34,415 nucleotides of DNA from Pseudomonadota bacterium (GTDB lineage: Bacteria; Pseudomonadota; Alphaproteobacteria; Rhizobiales; Beijerinckiaceae): contig JAJXYV010000021.1 in assembly GCA_021780435.1 (NCBI GenBank), positions 1-34,415 on the forward strand. The letters are read 5' to 3'. Within the stretch, counting starts at the first letter, position 1. Every line of letters starts with the position of its first letter. A model generated the notes under the pieces. That model was not told the origin of the DNA. It was given only the letters and a program-made list of their open reading frames with translations, and did not search any database. Of the stretch, positions 1 to 11,334 are shown piece by piece. Both the position numbers and the translations under genes were made by a program.

Positions 1-795
1 ATCGGCGTCGAGGACCTGGGCCTCGCCGCCGGCGGCCGGCTCGACCGTGACTTTGGCGGCGCTCTTCGCCGTTTCAATTTTGGCGACCTTCGAGCCGAGC
101 ATGAATTTCACGCCCTGCTTTTCCAGCATGCGCTGGAATTGCTTGCAGGTGTCGAGGTCCATGCCGGGCAGGATGCGGTCGAGATATTCGACGACCGTGA
201 CATCCGCGCCAAGACGACGCCAGACCGAGCCGAGTTCGAGGCCGATGACGCCGGCGCCAACGACGATCATCTTGGCCGGGACCTTGCCGAGCTCCAGTGC
301 GCCGGTCGAGGAAACGACGATCTTTTCGTCGATGGTCACGCCGGGCAGGCTGGCGACGTCGGAGCCGGTGGCGATGACGATGTTCCTGGTTTCAAGAACC
401 TGCTTCGAACCGTCCTCGGCCGTGACCTCGACCTTGCCGGCCGCGGGAATCGCGCCGGTTCCGTGAAAGGCGTCGATCTTGTTCTTCTTGAGGAGGAAGG
501 CGACGCCGTTCACATTGGCGCCGACCGTCTCGTCCTTGTGCTTCATCATGGCGGCAAGGTCGAGCTTCGGCTTGCCTACATTCACGCCGAGGGCGCCGAG
601 GCCATGGGCGACCTCCTCGAAGACTTCGGAGGCGTGCAGCAAGGCCTTGGAGGGAATGCAGCCGATGTTCAGGCAGGTCCCGCCATGGGTCTTGCGCTTT
701 TCAACGATGGCGGTTTTCAGGCCGAGCTGGGCGGCGCGAATGGCGCAGACATAGCCGCCGGGGCCGGAGCCGATGACAATCAGATCGTAGGACAT
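1..795 (-). CDS. lpd: Dihydrolipoyl dehydrogenase (E3), 3' end cut by window
   Basis: This is the FAD-containing E3 subunit that reoxidises dihydrolipoamide on the 2-oxoglutarate dehydrogenase complex and passes electrons to NAD+. Reading from the ATG at 795, 265 residues are present and the frame stays open to base 1, so roughly the C-terminal 40% (rest of the NAD domain, central and dimerisation domains with the catalytic His-Glu) lies outside. The N-terminal FAD Rossmann motif GSGPGG is at residues 9-14, and the redox-active disulfide motif CLNIGC has Cys41 and Cys46. A second dinucleotide motif (VGAGVIGLELG) around residue 180 is the NAD-binding site. A GGAGAA ribosome site sits 5-6 bases before the start. 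It is the last visible gene of the mdh-sucCDA-odhB-lpd operon, which makes it the E3 serving the adjacent E1/E2 genes, although E3 is often shared with pyruvate dehydrogenase. Confidence 0.96.
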   Translation of the reverse strand, partial: MSYDLIVIGSGPGGYVCAIRAAQLGLKTAIVEKRKTHGGTCLNIGCIPSKALLHASEVFEEVAHGLGALGVNVGKPKLDLAAMMKHKDETVGANVNGVAFLLKKNKIDAFHGTGAIPAAGKVEVTAEDGSKQVLETRNIVIATGSDVASLPGVTIDEKIVVSSTGALELGKVPAKMIVVGAGVIGLELGSVWRRLGADVTVVEYLDRILPGMDLDTCKQFQRMLEKQGVKFMLGSKVAKIETAKSAAKVTVEPAAGGEAQVLDAD

Positions 796-816
796 GGATT
801 TCTCCGCAAGGAAGAC

Positions 817-842
817 GCTATGCCCGCCCGCGCAGGCATTGC
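817..842 (-). other. Intercistronic inverted repeat, odhB/lpd
   Basis: ATGCC at 820-824 pairs with GGCAT at 835-839, and GC pairs flank a T-T mismatch on the outside (817-818 with 841-842). The loop is 10 bases. It begins about 10 bases after the odhB stop codon and has no T-run after it, so it looks like an mRNA stability or processing hairpin rather than an intrinsic terminator. The stem is short and could be chance in GC-rich DNA. Confidence 0.35.
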
Positions 843-852
843 TTTGGGCGCA

Positions 853-2064
<1,212 letters not shown>

Positions 2065-2111
2065 TGGGATCACATCCGCCGCTTGTGCGGCTCATTGAGG
2101 GTGGAAGGCGA

Positions 2112-2136
2112 GGCTCCGGCGTTTCACGCCAGAGCC
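2112..2136 (-). other. Intercistronic hairpin, sucA/odhB
   Basis: GGCTC (2112-2116) pairs with GAGCC (2132-2136), and inside one C-A mismatch GGCGT (2118-2122) pairs with ACGCC (2126-2130) around a 3-base loop. It starts 16 bases after the sucA stop. No T-run follows on the minus strand, so it is more likely an mRNA processing or stabilising element than a terminator. Confidence 0.45.
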
Positions 2137-2152
2137 CGTGAGCGTGGGCGTT

Positions 2153-5100
2153 TCAGCTGGCGAAGGCGTCGTCGAGGAAGGCCTTGAGCTGGGCGAGATG
2201 GAGCGCCATCGTCCCGGCCGCCGTCGCCGCCGAGGCGGGACGACCGACGTAACGAGGTCGCTTGCTCTTGCCGCCGGCCTGGGCGAGCACCCATTCGAGA
2301 TAGGGCTCGACGAAGGACCAGGCGCCCATGTTCTTCGGCTCTTCCTGGCACCAGACGACATCGGCCTTTTTCCAACGCTGCAAACGGGCGACGAGCGCCT
2401 TCAGCGGCATCGGATAAAGTTGCTCGACGCGCAGGAGATAGACGTCGTCGATTCCGCGTTTCTCACGCTCCTCGTAAAGGTCGTAATAAACCTTTCCGGA
2501 GCACAGGATGACCCGGCGGATCTTGTCGTCCTTGACGAGCTTGATCGCCTCGTTGGGCTCCGTCTCGGCGTGATCCGAAAGGAGACGGCGGAAATGCCCC
2601 TCGCCGGACAGTTCCTCAAGCTGCGACACCACGCGTTTGTGGCGGAGCAGCGATTTGGGCGTCATCAGGATCAAGGGCTTGCGGAGGTCGCGTTTGAGCT
2701 GGCGGCGCAGAATGTGGAAATAATTCGCCGGGCTCGTGCAATTCGCCACCTGCATGTTGTCTTCGGCGCATAATTGCAGGAAGCGCTCGAGACGGGCCGA
2801 GGAATGTTCGGGTCCCTGGCCCTCATAGCCATGCGGCAGGAGGCAGACGAGGCCCGACATGCGCAGCCATTTGCGTTCGCCTGACGAGATGAACTGGTCG
2901 AACAGAACCTGGGCGCCATTGGCGAAGTCGCCGAATTGCCCCTCCCACACAGTCAGAGCGTCCGGCTCCGCCAGCGAATAACCATATTCGAAGCCGAGCA
3001 CGGCTTCTTCCGAGAGCATCGAATTGATGACCTCGTAATGGCCCTGGCCTTCGCGAATGTGGTTCAGCGGGACGAATCGGGCTTCGTTCTCCTGGTCGAT
3101 CAGGACCGAATGGCGCTGCGAGAAGGTGCCGCGTTCGCAATCCTGGCCGGACAGGCGGACGCGATGGCCTTCATCGACCAGCGAGGCGAAGGCGAGCGCC
3201 TCGGCCATCGCCCAATCGACGCCTTCGCCGGTCTCGATGGCCTTGCGGCGGTTGTCGAGGAAGCGCTGGATGGTCTTGTGGACATGGAAGCCATCGGGAA
3301 CTTTGGTGAGCTTCTCGCCATATTCGTGAAGCTTCTCGATCTCGACCGCGGTCTTGCCTCGACGCGGGTTGTCGAAATCCGCGCTCGGAACCGCCTTGAG
3401 GCCGGACCAGCGGCCGTCGAGCCAGTCGGCCTTGTTCGGCTTGTAGGCCTGGCCCGCCTCATATTCGGCGTCCAGGCGCGTCCGCCAGTCGGCCTTCATC
3501 TTGTCGATCTCGCCCTGGGTCATCAGACCTTCGGCGATCAGTTTCTCGCCGTAGAGTTCGAGCGTGGATCTGTGCGACCGGATCTTCTTGTACATCAGCG
3601 GCTGGGTGAAGGACGGCTCGTCGCCTTCGTTATGGCCGAAGCGGCGATAGCACCACATGTCGATGACGACAGGCTTCTGGAATTTCTGGCGGAATTCGGT
3701 CGCGACCTTGGCGCAGAAAGTCACCGCTTCGGGGTCGTCGCCATTGCAATGGAAGATCGGCGCTTCGACGGTCTTGGCCACATCCGACGGATAGGGCGAA
3801 GAGCGCGAATAGCGCGGATAGGTCGTGAAGCCGATCTGATTGTTGATGATGAAATGGATCGAGCCGCCGGTGCGGTGCCCTTTCAGGCCCGAGAGCCCGA
3901 AGCACTCCGCGACGACGCCCTGGCCCGCGAAAGCCGCGTCGCCGTGGATCAGCAGCGGCATGACGCTGCGGCGATCTTCGGGGGCGCGATCGAGATGCTG
4001 ATCGAGCTTGGCGCGGACTTTTCCGAGCACCACGGGGTCGACGATTTCGAGGTGCGACGGGTTGGCCGTGAGCGACAGATGCACCCTGTTGTTGTCGAAT
4101 TCACGATCGGAGGAGGCGCCGAGATGATATTTCACGTCGCCGGAGCCCTCGACTTCCTGAGGCAGGAAGGAGCCGCCTTTGAATTCATTGAACAAGGCGC
4201 GGTGAGGCTTCCCCATCACCTGGCAGAGCACGTTCAGGCGGCCGCGATGGGCCATGCCGAGCACGATTTCCTGGGCGCCCAGGGCGCCGCCCCGCTTGAT
4301 GATCTGCTCCAGCGCCGGGATCATGGCTTCGCCGCCATCGAGGCCGAAACGCTTGGTGCCGGTATAACGCACGTCCAGGAATTTCTCGAAGCCCTCAGCC
4401 TCGATCAGCTTCTGCAGGATGGCGCGCTTGCCTTCCTTGGTGAAGCTGACCTCCTTGTCCGGCCCTTCGATGCGTTCCTGAATCCAGGCTTTTTCCGCTG
4501 GATCGGAAATATGCATGAACTCCCAGCCAATGGTCGAGCAATAGGTCCGGCGCAGGAGCGCCAGCATCTCGCGGATGGTGGCGTATTCCATGCCAAGCAC
4601 ATGATCGATGAAGATCTTGCGATCATAGTCGGCCTCGGTGAAGCCGTAGCTCGACGGATGAAGCTCCTCGTGATCCTTTTGCGGGTCGAGGCCGAGCGGA
4701 TCGAGATCGGCGTGCAGGTGGCCGCGCATGCGGTAGGCGCGGATCATCATGATCGCGCGCACCGAATCCTGGGTGGCGCGATGCAATTCGGCGGCGGAAA
4801 TCTCGCCCTTGCCGGCGGCGGCGGCCTTACCCTTGATCTTGTCGGCGACCGCCTTTTCATTGATCGGCCATTGGCCATCGAGCGCGGCGACCAGATCGCC
4901 CTGCGGCGGCATCGGCCAGTTGGGGCGTTTCCAGGACGCGCCCCTGGCGTTGGCGGCGACCGAGGCGGCGTCGTCGTTCAAGCCGCCGAAGAATTCGCGC
5001 CATTCCGGATCGACGCCCGCCGGGTTGGCTTCATAGGCGGCGTAGAGCTGCTCGATATAGGCGGCGTTGCCGCCAAACAGGAAAGACGAATCCGCGAAAG

Positions 5101-5167
5101 CGGCGTTCTGCGGCGAACGGCCCGTTCCGCCGCCGCCATTGCTTCCATTGCTGTCTTGACGCGCCAT
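2153..5167 (-). CDS. sucA: 2-oxoglutarate dehydrogenase E1, thiamine-diphosphate dependent
   Basis: This E1 component decarboxylates 2-oxoglutarate and reductively succinylates the lipoyl domain of OdhB, the rate-controlling TCA step. The start is set at the ATG at 5167 (MARQDSNG) because a GAGGAC ribosome site lies about 8 bases upstream. A start 25 codons further up has no support. The protein has 1004 residues, typical of Hyphomicrobiales. Visible signatures are the N-terminal E1o segment with SSFLFGGNAAYIEQLY (residues 27-42), which in this family anchors E1 to E2; LGMAHRGRLNVL with His308 in the active site; HGDAAFAGQG (408-417); INNQIGFTT in the thiamine-diphosphate region; and FGHNEGDEPSFTQP (about 510-523). 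It sits after sucD and before odhB. The 204-base gap to sucD contains a hairpin next to the sucD stop and otherwise nothing I recognise. Confidence 0.97.
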   Translation of the reverse strand: MARQDSNGSNGGGGTGRSPQNAAFADSSFLFGGNAAYIEQLYAAYEANPAGVDPEWREFFGGLNDDAASVAANARGASWKRPNWPMPPQGDLVAALDGQWPINEKAVADKIKGKAAAAGKGEISAAELHRATQDSVRAIMMIRAYRMRGHLHADLDPLGLDPQKDHEELHPSSYGFTEADYDRKIFIDHVLGMEYATIREMLALLRRTYCSTIGWEFMHISDPAEKAWIQERIEGPDKEVSFTKEGKRAILQKLIEAEGFEKFLDVRYTGTKRFGLDGGEAMIPALEQIIKRGGALGAQEIVLGMAHRGRLNVLCQVMGKPHRALFNEFKGGSFLPQEVEGSGDVKYHLGASSDREFDNNRVHLSLTANPSHLEIVDPVVLGKVRAKLDQHLDRAPEDRRSVMPLLIHGDAAFAGQGVVAECFGLSGLKGHRTGGSIHFIINNQIGFTTYPRYSRSSPYPSDVAKTVEAPIFHCNGDDPEAVTFCAKVATEFRQKFQKPVVIDMWCYRRFGHNEGDEPSFTQPLMYKKIRSHRSTLELYGEKLIAEGLMTQGEIDKMKADWRTRLDAEYEAGQAYKPNKADWLDGRWSGLKAVPSADFDNPRRGKTAVEIEKLHEYGEKLTKVPDGFHVHKTIQRFLDNRRKAIETGEGVDWAMAEALAFASLVDEGHRVRLSGQDCERGTFSQRHSVLIDQENEARFVPLNHIREGQGHYEVINSMLSEEAVLGFEYGYSLAEPDALTVWEGQFGDFANGAQVLFDQFISSGERKWLRMSGLVCLLPHGYEGQGPEHSSARLERFLQLCAEDNMQVANCTSPANYFHILRRQLKRDLRKPLILMTPKSLLRHKRVVSQLEELSGEGHFRRLLSDHAETEPNEAIKLVKDDKIRRVILCSGKVYYDLYEEREKRGIDDVYLLRVEQLYPMPLKALVARLQRWKKADVVWCQEEPKNMGAWSFVEPYLEWVLAQAGGKSKRPRYVGRPASAATAAGTMALHLAQLKAFLDDAFAS

Positions 5168-5339
5168 CTTTATGTCCTCTCGCTTCGCGGAGCCGGACCG
5201 ACCGGCCGTCGCGAGCTTTGGCGGCTCGCCGCCTAAATCCATGTCACTTTGACGTCCGGTTCGCTCGCGCCGAAGGTAGCGATGGGCGCCGGTTCCTCAC
5301 GCCGGGGTCCCTCGGGGCGCCGGCGTCCAGTTGATGAAT

Positions 5340-5365
5340 GGGCGCGAACGAAATCGTCCGCGCCC
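5340..5365 (-). other. Hairpin just after sucD stop
   Basis: GGGCGCG (5340-5346) pairs perfectly with CGCGCCC (5359-5365), and three further base pairs can form inside an A-C mismatch. On the minus strand it begins 6 bases after the sucD stop codon. The bases after it (ATTCATC) are not a T-run, so it would more likely protect the upstream sucCD message or limit read-through than fully terminate. Confidence 0.5.
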
Positions 5366-5371
5366 GATCGA

Positions 5372-6262
5372 TCAAAGGCCCTTCAGCACTTCGACCAGCG
5401 TCGAGCCGAGCCGCGCCGGCGAAGGCGAAACGCGGATGCCCGCCGCCTCCATCGCCGCGATCTTGTCCTCGGCGCCGCCCTTGCCGCCGGAGATGATGGC
5501 GCCCGCATGGCCCATGCGGCGTCCGGGAGGGGCGGTGCGGCCGGCGATGAAGCCGACCATCGGCTTCTTGCGGCCGCGCTTGGCCTCATCGGCGATGAAT
5601 TGCGCGGCGTCTTCTTCCGCCGAGCCGCCGATTTCGCCGATCATGATGATCGAATGGGTCTTGTCGTCAGCCAGGAACAATTCGAGCATGTCGATGAATT
5701 CCGTGCCCTTGACCGGGTCGCCGCCAATCCCGACCGCGGTGGTCTGGCCGAGGCCGACCTGCGAGGTCTGGAACACGGCTTCGTAAGTCAACGTTCCTGA
5801 GCGCGAAACGATCCCGACATTGCCAGGCTTGAAGATATTGCCCGGCATGATGCCGATCTTGCACTCGCCGGCGGTCATGACGCCCGGGCAATTGGGGCCG
5901 ATCAGGCGCGATTTCGAGCCCGACAGCGAACGCTTCACCTTGATCATGTCCTGAACGGGAATGCCTTCGGTGATGCAGACGATCAGCGGGATTTCCGCCT
6001 CGACCGCCTCGCAGATCGCGTCGGCCGCCCCCGGCGGCGGAACATAGATCACGGAAGCGTCGGCGCCCGTCGCTTCCTTCGCTTCGGCGACCGTATCGAA
6101 GACGGGCAGCCCGATATGGGTCGCGCCGCCCTTGCCGGGGGAGACGCCGCCAACGACCTTGGTGCCGCAATAAGCGAGCGCCTGTTCCGAGTGGAAAGTG
6201 CCGTTCTTGCCGGTAAAGCCCTGGGTGATGATCTTGGTGTTCGTGTCGATCAGGATGGACAT
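5372..6262 (-). CDS. sucD: Succinyl-CoA synthetase alpha subunit (ADP-forming)
   Basis: The alpha subunit of succinate-CoA ligase binds CoA and carries the phosphohistidine during conversion of succinyl-CoA to succinate with ATP or GTP formation. It has 296 residues, a full-length family member. The N-terminal CoA-binding Rossmann segment includes [14 protein letters not shown] (15-28). The active-site histidine is His252 in [17 protein letters not shown]. Its ATG overlaps the sucC stop by one base (TAATG), which indicates translational coupling and fits the 1:1 alpha/beta stoichiometry. The next gene, sucA, is 204 bases away behind a hairpin. Confidence 0.97.
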   Translation of the reverse strand: MSILIDTNTKIITQGFTGKNGTFHSEQALAYCGTKVVGGVSPGKGGATHIGLPVFDTVAEAKEATGADASVIYVPPPGAADAICEAVEAEIPLIVCITEGIPVQDMIKVKRSLSGSKSRLIGPNCPGVMTAGECKIGIMPGNIFKPGNVGIVSRSGTLTYEAVFQTSQVGLGQTTAVGIGGDPVKGTEFIDMLELFLADDKTHSIIMIGEIGGSAEEDAAQFIADEAKRGRKKPMVGFIAGRTAPPGRRMGHAGAIISGGKGGAEDKIAAMEAAGIRVSPSPARLGSTLVEVLKGL

Positions 6263-7461
6263 TACACGGTCTCCTTCACGGCCTTGACGATCTTCTGGGC
6301 GGCGTCGTCGAGATCGTCCGCCGGAATGACATTGAGGCCCGATTCTCTAATGATCTTCTTGCCGAGATCGACGTTGGTGCCCTCGAGGCGGACCACCAGC
6401 GGAACCTTCAGGCCGACTTCCTTCACCGCGGCGATCACGCCCTCGGCGATCACGTCGCAGCGCATGATGCCGCCGAAGATGTTGACCAGAATGCCCTTCA
6501 CATTCGGGTCGGCGGTGATGATCTTGAAGGCCGCCGTCACTTTCTCCTTGCTGGCGCCGCCGCCGACGTCGAGGAAGTTGGCGGGCTCCATGCCATAGAG
6601 CTTGATGATGTCCATGGTCGCCATGGCGAGGCCGGCGCCATTGACCATGCAGCCGATCGTGCCGTCGAGCGCGATATAGGACAGGTCATATTTGGACGCC
6701 TCGATTTCCTTGGCGTCCTCTTCGGTCTCATCGCGCAGCGCCAAAATGTCCGGGTGGCGGTAAAGGGCGTTGGAATCGAAGGAGACCTTGGCGTCCAGGC
6801 ATTTCAGGTCACCCTGCTTGGTGACGATCAACGGGTTGATCTCCAGCATCGCCATGTCCTTGGCGACAAAGGCCGCGTAAAGCTGGGCGACCAGTTTTTC
6901 CGCCTGTTTGGCGAGATCGCCGACGAGGCCCAACGCCTTGGCGACGGTGCGGCCGTGATGCGGCATGACGCCGGTGGCCGGATCGACCGAGAAGGTCTTG
7001 ATCTTTTCCGGGGTCTTGTGGGCGACATCCTCGATGTCCATGCCGCCTTCGGTCGAAACGACGAAGGAGACGCGCGACGTGACGCGATCCACCAGCGCGG
7101 AGAGATAAAATTCCTTTGCGATGTCCGAGCCGTCTTCAACATAAAGACGGTTGACCTGCTTGCCCGCGGGGCCGGTCTGGACGGTCACCAGCGTATTGCC
7201 GAGCATCTGCTCGACGAAAAGCTTGACCTCGTCGACAGACTTGGCCAGGCGCACGCCGCCCTTGTCGCCGGCGGCGGCTTCCTTGAACTTGCCCTTGCCG
7301 CGGCCGCCCGCATGAATTTGCGACTTGACGACCCAGAGCGGGCCGCCGAGTTCCCTGGCGGCGGCCTCGGCGTCTTCGACCTTCAGGACCGGCACGCCGC
7401 GCGAAACCGGAACTCCGAACTCCTTGAGAACGGCTTTCGCCTGATACTCATGAATATTCAT
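6262..7461 (-). CDS. sucC: Succinyl-CoA synthetase beta subunit
   Basis: The beta subunit holds the nucleotide- and succinate-binding sites of succinate-CoA ligase. The start is the ATG at 7461 ([12 protein letters not shown]), the standard family N-terminus, with a GAGG ribosome site 8 bases upstream. A start 23 codons earlier would lie inside the mdh/sucC hairpin and is rejected. The protein is 399 residues. It shows an N-terminal ATP-grasp fold with [10 protein letters not shown] near residues 51-60, and a C-terminal ligase-CoA domain with [10 protein letters not shown] and the glycine-rich DVGGGA. It overlaps sucD by one base. The 90-base gap to mdh holds a strong inverted repeat that could lower sucC expression relative to mdh. 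Confidence 0.97.
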   Translation of the reverse strand: MNIHEYQAKAVLKEFGVPVSRGVPVLKVEDAEAAARELGGPLWVVKSQIHAGGRGKGKFKEAAAGDKGGVRLAKSVDEVKLFVEQMLGNTLVTVQTGPAGKQVNRLYVEDGSDIAKEFYLSALVDRVTSRVSFVVSTEGGMDIEDVAHKTPEKIKTFSVDPATGVMPHHGRTVAKALGLVGDLAKQAEKLVAQLYAAFVAKDMAMLEINPLIVTKQGDLKCLDAKVSFDSNALYRHPDILALRDETEEDAKEIEASKYDLSYIALDGTIGCMVNGAGLAMATMDIIKLYGMEPANFLDVGGGASKEKVTAAFKIITADPNVKGILVNIFGGIMRCDVIAEGVIAAVKEVGLKVPLVVRLEGTNVDLGKKIIRESGLNVIPADDLDDAAQKIVKAVKETV

Positions 7462-7474
7462 TTGCAGTCCTCGT

Positions 7475-7533
7475 AAAAAAGCGAGTGGGGCTTGCGCGTC
7501 GAAGCGTCCAAGAACGCGGCGGACGCGCAAGCC
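7475..7533 (-). terminator. Attenuator-like hairpin between mdh and sucC
   Basis: GGCTTGCGCGTC (7489-7500) and GACGCGCAAGCC (7522-7533) form a perfect 12-bp stem with a 21-base loop. It begins 18 bases after the mdh stop. On the minus strand a run of six T residues (7480-7475) follows 8 bases after the stem, just before the sucC ribosome site. The long loop and the gap before the T-run make it a suboptimal intrinsic terminator, so partial termination or RNA protection within the operon is the more likely role. Confidence 0.5.
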
Positions 7534-7551
7534 ATTGGCTTTGGCTTCAAA

Positions 7552-8799
<1,248 letters not shown>

Positions 8800-9426
8800 T
8801 CACATGTCAAAATCTGGATCGCCGAAGGTCAAGCTCCTCTGAATCACGGCGATCACCCGGCCGGCGCGAAAAGCCATTTCAGCCGCCGAAACGCCTTTGT
8901 CGAGCGCGATCGAAACCGGCTGGATGAACCGATGCCCGAGATCGAAGATCAAGGCCATCGCACGTCTGCGGTCCTGCATCCGGAACGCGCCCGAAGCTAT
9001 TCCCTCTTCGACAATCGCCTGGATTTCGCTTTGGACTCTGTTGCGGTGCTTGCGCGCCAGGCCGCCGCCCGCCTCGATCGAGGCGCACAGAAGGCCGAAT
9101 AGAACCGGATCGCTGTCTCGTTTCTCCTGATAGGTCTGGCGCAGCGCGGCCAGGGCTCTCTCAAGCTTGTCATAGGCCGGATCCTGCCCCTGGACGATCA
9201 CGTGAAGCTGCCGTTCCAGCGTTTTGAGCCAGACCTGGCTGACCGCATCGAACAGCGCCTCCTTGGAGGGGAAATAGCGATAGACATTGGCGTGCGACAT
9301 GCCGGCTTCGTCCGCGATGCCGACGATCGTGGTCCGTCGCGGACCGAAACGGCGCAGATGCTCGCAGGCCAATTCCAGAATTTTCTGTTCCGGGGCCTGT
9401 TCGCCTGCGCGCGCCTGAAAAGTCAT
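8800..9426 (-). CDS. TetR/AcrR-family transcriptional regulator
   Basis: This is a 208-residue one-component DNA-binding regulator. The N-terminal helix-turn-helix (about residues 14-62) contains the family pattern TTIVGIADEAGMSHANVYRYFPSKEALFDAV, which is long enough to be confident. The C-terminal two thirds is the helical ligand-binding and dimer domain, whose ligand cannot be read from sequence. Its ATG overlaps the zapE stop as ATGA (4 bases), so it is probably co-translated with zapE. It is followed by the mdh operon on the same strand. Targets might be its own operon or mdh, but this is only inference from position. I recall zapE and mdh as direct neighbours in many alphaproteobacteria, in which case this gene is an insertion. 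Confidence 0.93.
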   Translation of the reverse strand: MTFQARAGEQAPEQKILELACEHLRRFGPRRTTIVGIADEAGMSHANVYRYFPSKEALFDAVSQVWLKTLERQLHVIVQGQDPAYDKLERALAALRQTYQEKRDSDPVLFGLLCASIEAGGGLARKHRNRVQSEIQAIVEEGIASGAFRMQDRRRAMALIFDLGHRFIQPVSIALDKGVSAAEMAFRAGRVIAVIQRSLTFGDPDFDM

Positions 9427-10607
9427 GTTTCGACCAGACCCGTCGTGTCGCCGCTTGCCTCGTCGCCCAGGCCGTGCGGCAGCTCCATATATTCCCTTGA
9501 CCGCATTTCGGTCAGACGCGAGACCGTGCGGGCGAATTCAAAGGCCTCTCGGCCCCGATCGGCCAGATAAAGCCGTTCCGGCGGCGCGTCCGCCGAGGCA
9601 ATCAGCTTCACTTTTTGATCATAGAGCGCGTCGATCAGATTGATGAATCTTTTCGCTTCGTTGCGCTCCTCGGGATTGATGACCGGAATATTGTCGATCA
9701 GGACGACGTGGAAATATTCCGCAATCGCCAGGAAGTCCGTCGCTCCGAGCGGCTTCCTGCACAAGTCCTCGTAATCGAAGCGCGCGACGCGCCCCGAAGC
9801 CTGAGGCGCAATCACCTCCCGGCCCAGCAGAGGCAATGCGAGAGGCGCGCCCCGCGCGCCGCCGGCCAAGGAAAGAAATGTTCGATCCAGGGCGGCGCGC
9901 GCAGCGACGTTCGCGGGCGTGTAATAGACCGGGTCGCCCCCGAGTTTCTCAAGTCGGAAATCCGTCCGCGAATCCAGCCGCACGACCTCCATATTCCGCT
10001 GGATTTCGCCGATGAAAGGCAGGAATAAGGCGCGGTTGAGGCCGTCCTTGTACAAATCGGCCGGATCGACATTCGATGTGGCGACGACAACGAGCTTGCG
10101 CGCCCAGAGCGCCTCGAACAGGCGACCGAGAATCATGGCGTCGGTAATGTCGGTGACCGAAAATTCGTCGAAACAGAGCAGGGTTGCTTCGCTGAACAGT
10201 TCGTCCGCGACAGGACCTATCGGATCGTCACCCTTGACCTGGCCTGCCTTTTTCTTTTGTCGCCAGGCGAAAATGCGTTTGTGGACATCGGCCATGAACG
10301 AGTGGAAATGAACGCGCCGTTTCGCGTCGAACTCGACCGTCTCATAGAAGAGGTCCATCAGCATGGTCTTGCCGCGCCCGACCGAACCCCAGATGTAAAG
10401 GCCCCGGGGCGTCGGTTGTTCAATGCGGCGAGCGCCAAAGAGCCAGCCGAGGGCGCTTGCCTTCTTCGCCAGCCGACTTTCGCGGAGGAAGGACGCAAGC
10501 TCGTCGAGTTTCTCGACCACCGCTGTCTGCTTCCCGTCGCGCTCGATCCGTCCTTGTGCGACGAGCTTGTCATATTCGTCGATGATCGAGCGACGTGAAT
10601 GTTCCAT
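9423..10607 (-). CDS. zapE: AFG1-like ATPase, cell division protein ZapE
   Basis: This P-loop ATPase belongs to the AFG1/ZapE family. The E. coli member associates with the Z-ring during constriction, and eukaryotic relatives act in mitochondrial protein quality control. It has 394 residues from the ATG at 10607. The ATG at 10610 is also possible, but the GGAAGG ribosome site lies only one base from it and four from 10607. The Walker A motif GSVGRGKT is near residues 74-81 and a Walker B segment LLCFDEF follows in mid-protein. AFG1-type blocks YIWGSVGRGKTMLMDLFY and KRFINLIDALYDQKVKL are also seen. It overlaps tetR by 4 bases downstream. Upstream, 190 bases separate it from the divergent marR-type gene. 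Confidence 0.93.
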   Translation of the reverse strand: MEHSRRSIIDEYDKLVAQGRIERDGKQTAVVEKLDELASFLRESRLAKKASALGWLFGARRIEQPTPRGLYIWGSVGRGKTMLMDLFYETVEFDAKRRVHFHSFMADVHKRIFAWRQKKKAGQVKGDDPIGPVADELFSEATLLCFDEFSVTDITDAMILGRLFEALWARKLVVVATSNVDPADLYKDGLNRALFLPFIGEIQRNMEVVRLDSRTDFRLEKLGGDPVYYTPANVAARAALDRTFLSLAGGARGAPLALPLLGREVIAPQASGRVARFDYEDLCRKPLGATDFLAIAEYFHVVLIDNIPVINPEERNEAKRFINLIDALYDQKVKLIASADAPPERLYLADRGREAFEFARTVSRLTEMRSREYMELPHGLGDEASGDTTGLVET

Positions 10608-10717
10608 CATGCCTTCCGCGTGGAGATGCCCGCTTTTTGCGGCGCATCATCACCCGCTGACAAGTTAGCCTTTCGCTCAAGGCGCGCGACGCGTCGGCGG
10701 GCTCGTATCGATTTGGC

Positions 10718-10734
10718 ATTGTGTCGGACGCAAT
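10718..10734. promoter_or_regulatory. Probable MarR-type operator
   Basis: ATTGTGTCGGACGCAAT is an inverted repeat in which seven of eight arm pairs match and the eighth is T-G. The arms ATTG/CAAT and a length of 17 bases are typical of MarR-family binding sites. A TATACG -10-like hexamer (10740-10745) follows directly, about 55 bases before the regulator's start, so binding here would block that promoter. Autoregulation is inferred from position. Confidence 0.5.
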
Positions 10735-10800
10735 CCGGCTATACGATCAGTGGCCTGTCAGGCGTGCGAATAATGCGCCGGCCAAGCTGGTGAGGAAGCC

Positions 10801-11334
10801 ATGGTCAAGATCCGCCCACTCGACGATCAAAATGCGGTCGAGCCCCCGAAACGCCGGACGCGCGCGCTCGATCTTCCGGGCGAGAATGGAGACCTCGCCG
10901 TGTTGCTGCGGCAAGCCGCGAGCGCTCAACGACTGGCCGAGGAACGCCTTATCGCCGATCTCGGCGTGACGCCTCCGCAGCTCGCCGCGCTGACGCTGAT
11001 CAGCGGCAATCCCGGCCTGTTGGCGGCCGATCTGGCGCGAAAGGCCAAACTGACGCCACAGACCGTGTCGCTCATCGTTGCGAATCTGCGCCGCGCGGGA
11101 TTGGCGCGCGAGGAACAAGGCGGCGGTTCTTCGGCGTCGCGGGCGCGGCCGTTGGCGCTGACGCCCGAAGGCGAGAAAGTTCTCCGCGCGGGCAGGGAAA
11201 GGACCGAGGCCGCGAGCGCCCGTCTGACGGAAGGGATGCGCCCGAAAAGGGAAAAAGCGATCCGCCGCTGGCTGGCCGCCATCGTCGCCGGCTTACCTCT
11301 GCCGGGGACCGCGCTCGACGGCGACGACTTATAG
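10801..11334 (+). CDS. MarR-family transcriptional regulator
   Basis: This is a 177-residue winged helix-turn-helix regulator. After a charged N-terminal tail (1-28) comes the helical dimer part and then the winged helix (about 50-115). LTLISGNPGLLAADLARKAK leads into the recognition helix TPQTVSLIVANLRRAGL, and the wing holds LALTPEGEKVL. This matches the MarR fold (LxxLxxxGxxxVxxLAxxxxxxxxTxTxxxxxLExxGL). A GAGGAA ribosome site lies 5 bases before the ATG. A palindrome upstream is a good autoregulatory operator. The stop codon overlaps the convergent EVE gene's stop by 6 bases. The ligand and other targets are unknown. Confidence 0.9.
   Translation: MVKIRPLDDQNAVEPPKRRTRALDLPGENGDLAVLLRQAASAQRLAEERLIADLGVTPPQLAALTLISGNPGLLAADLARKAKLTPQTVSLIVANLRRAGLAREEQGGGSSASRARPLALTPEGEKVLRAGRERTEAASARLTEGMRPKREKAIRRWLAAIVAGLPLPGTALDGDDL

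Noticed and set aside
2936-5236. 766-codon plus-strand open frame opposite sucA
   Set aside because: Complete overlap with a certain gene on the other strand. Long antisense frames are common in GC-rich DNA because of codon bias, and the translation resembles no family.
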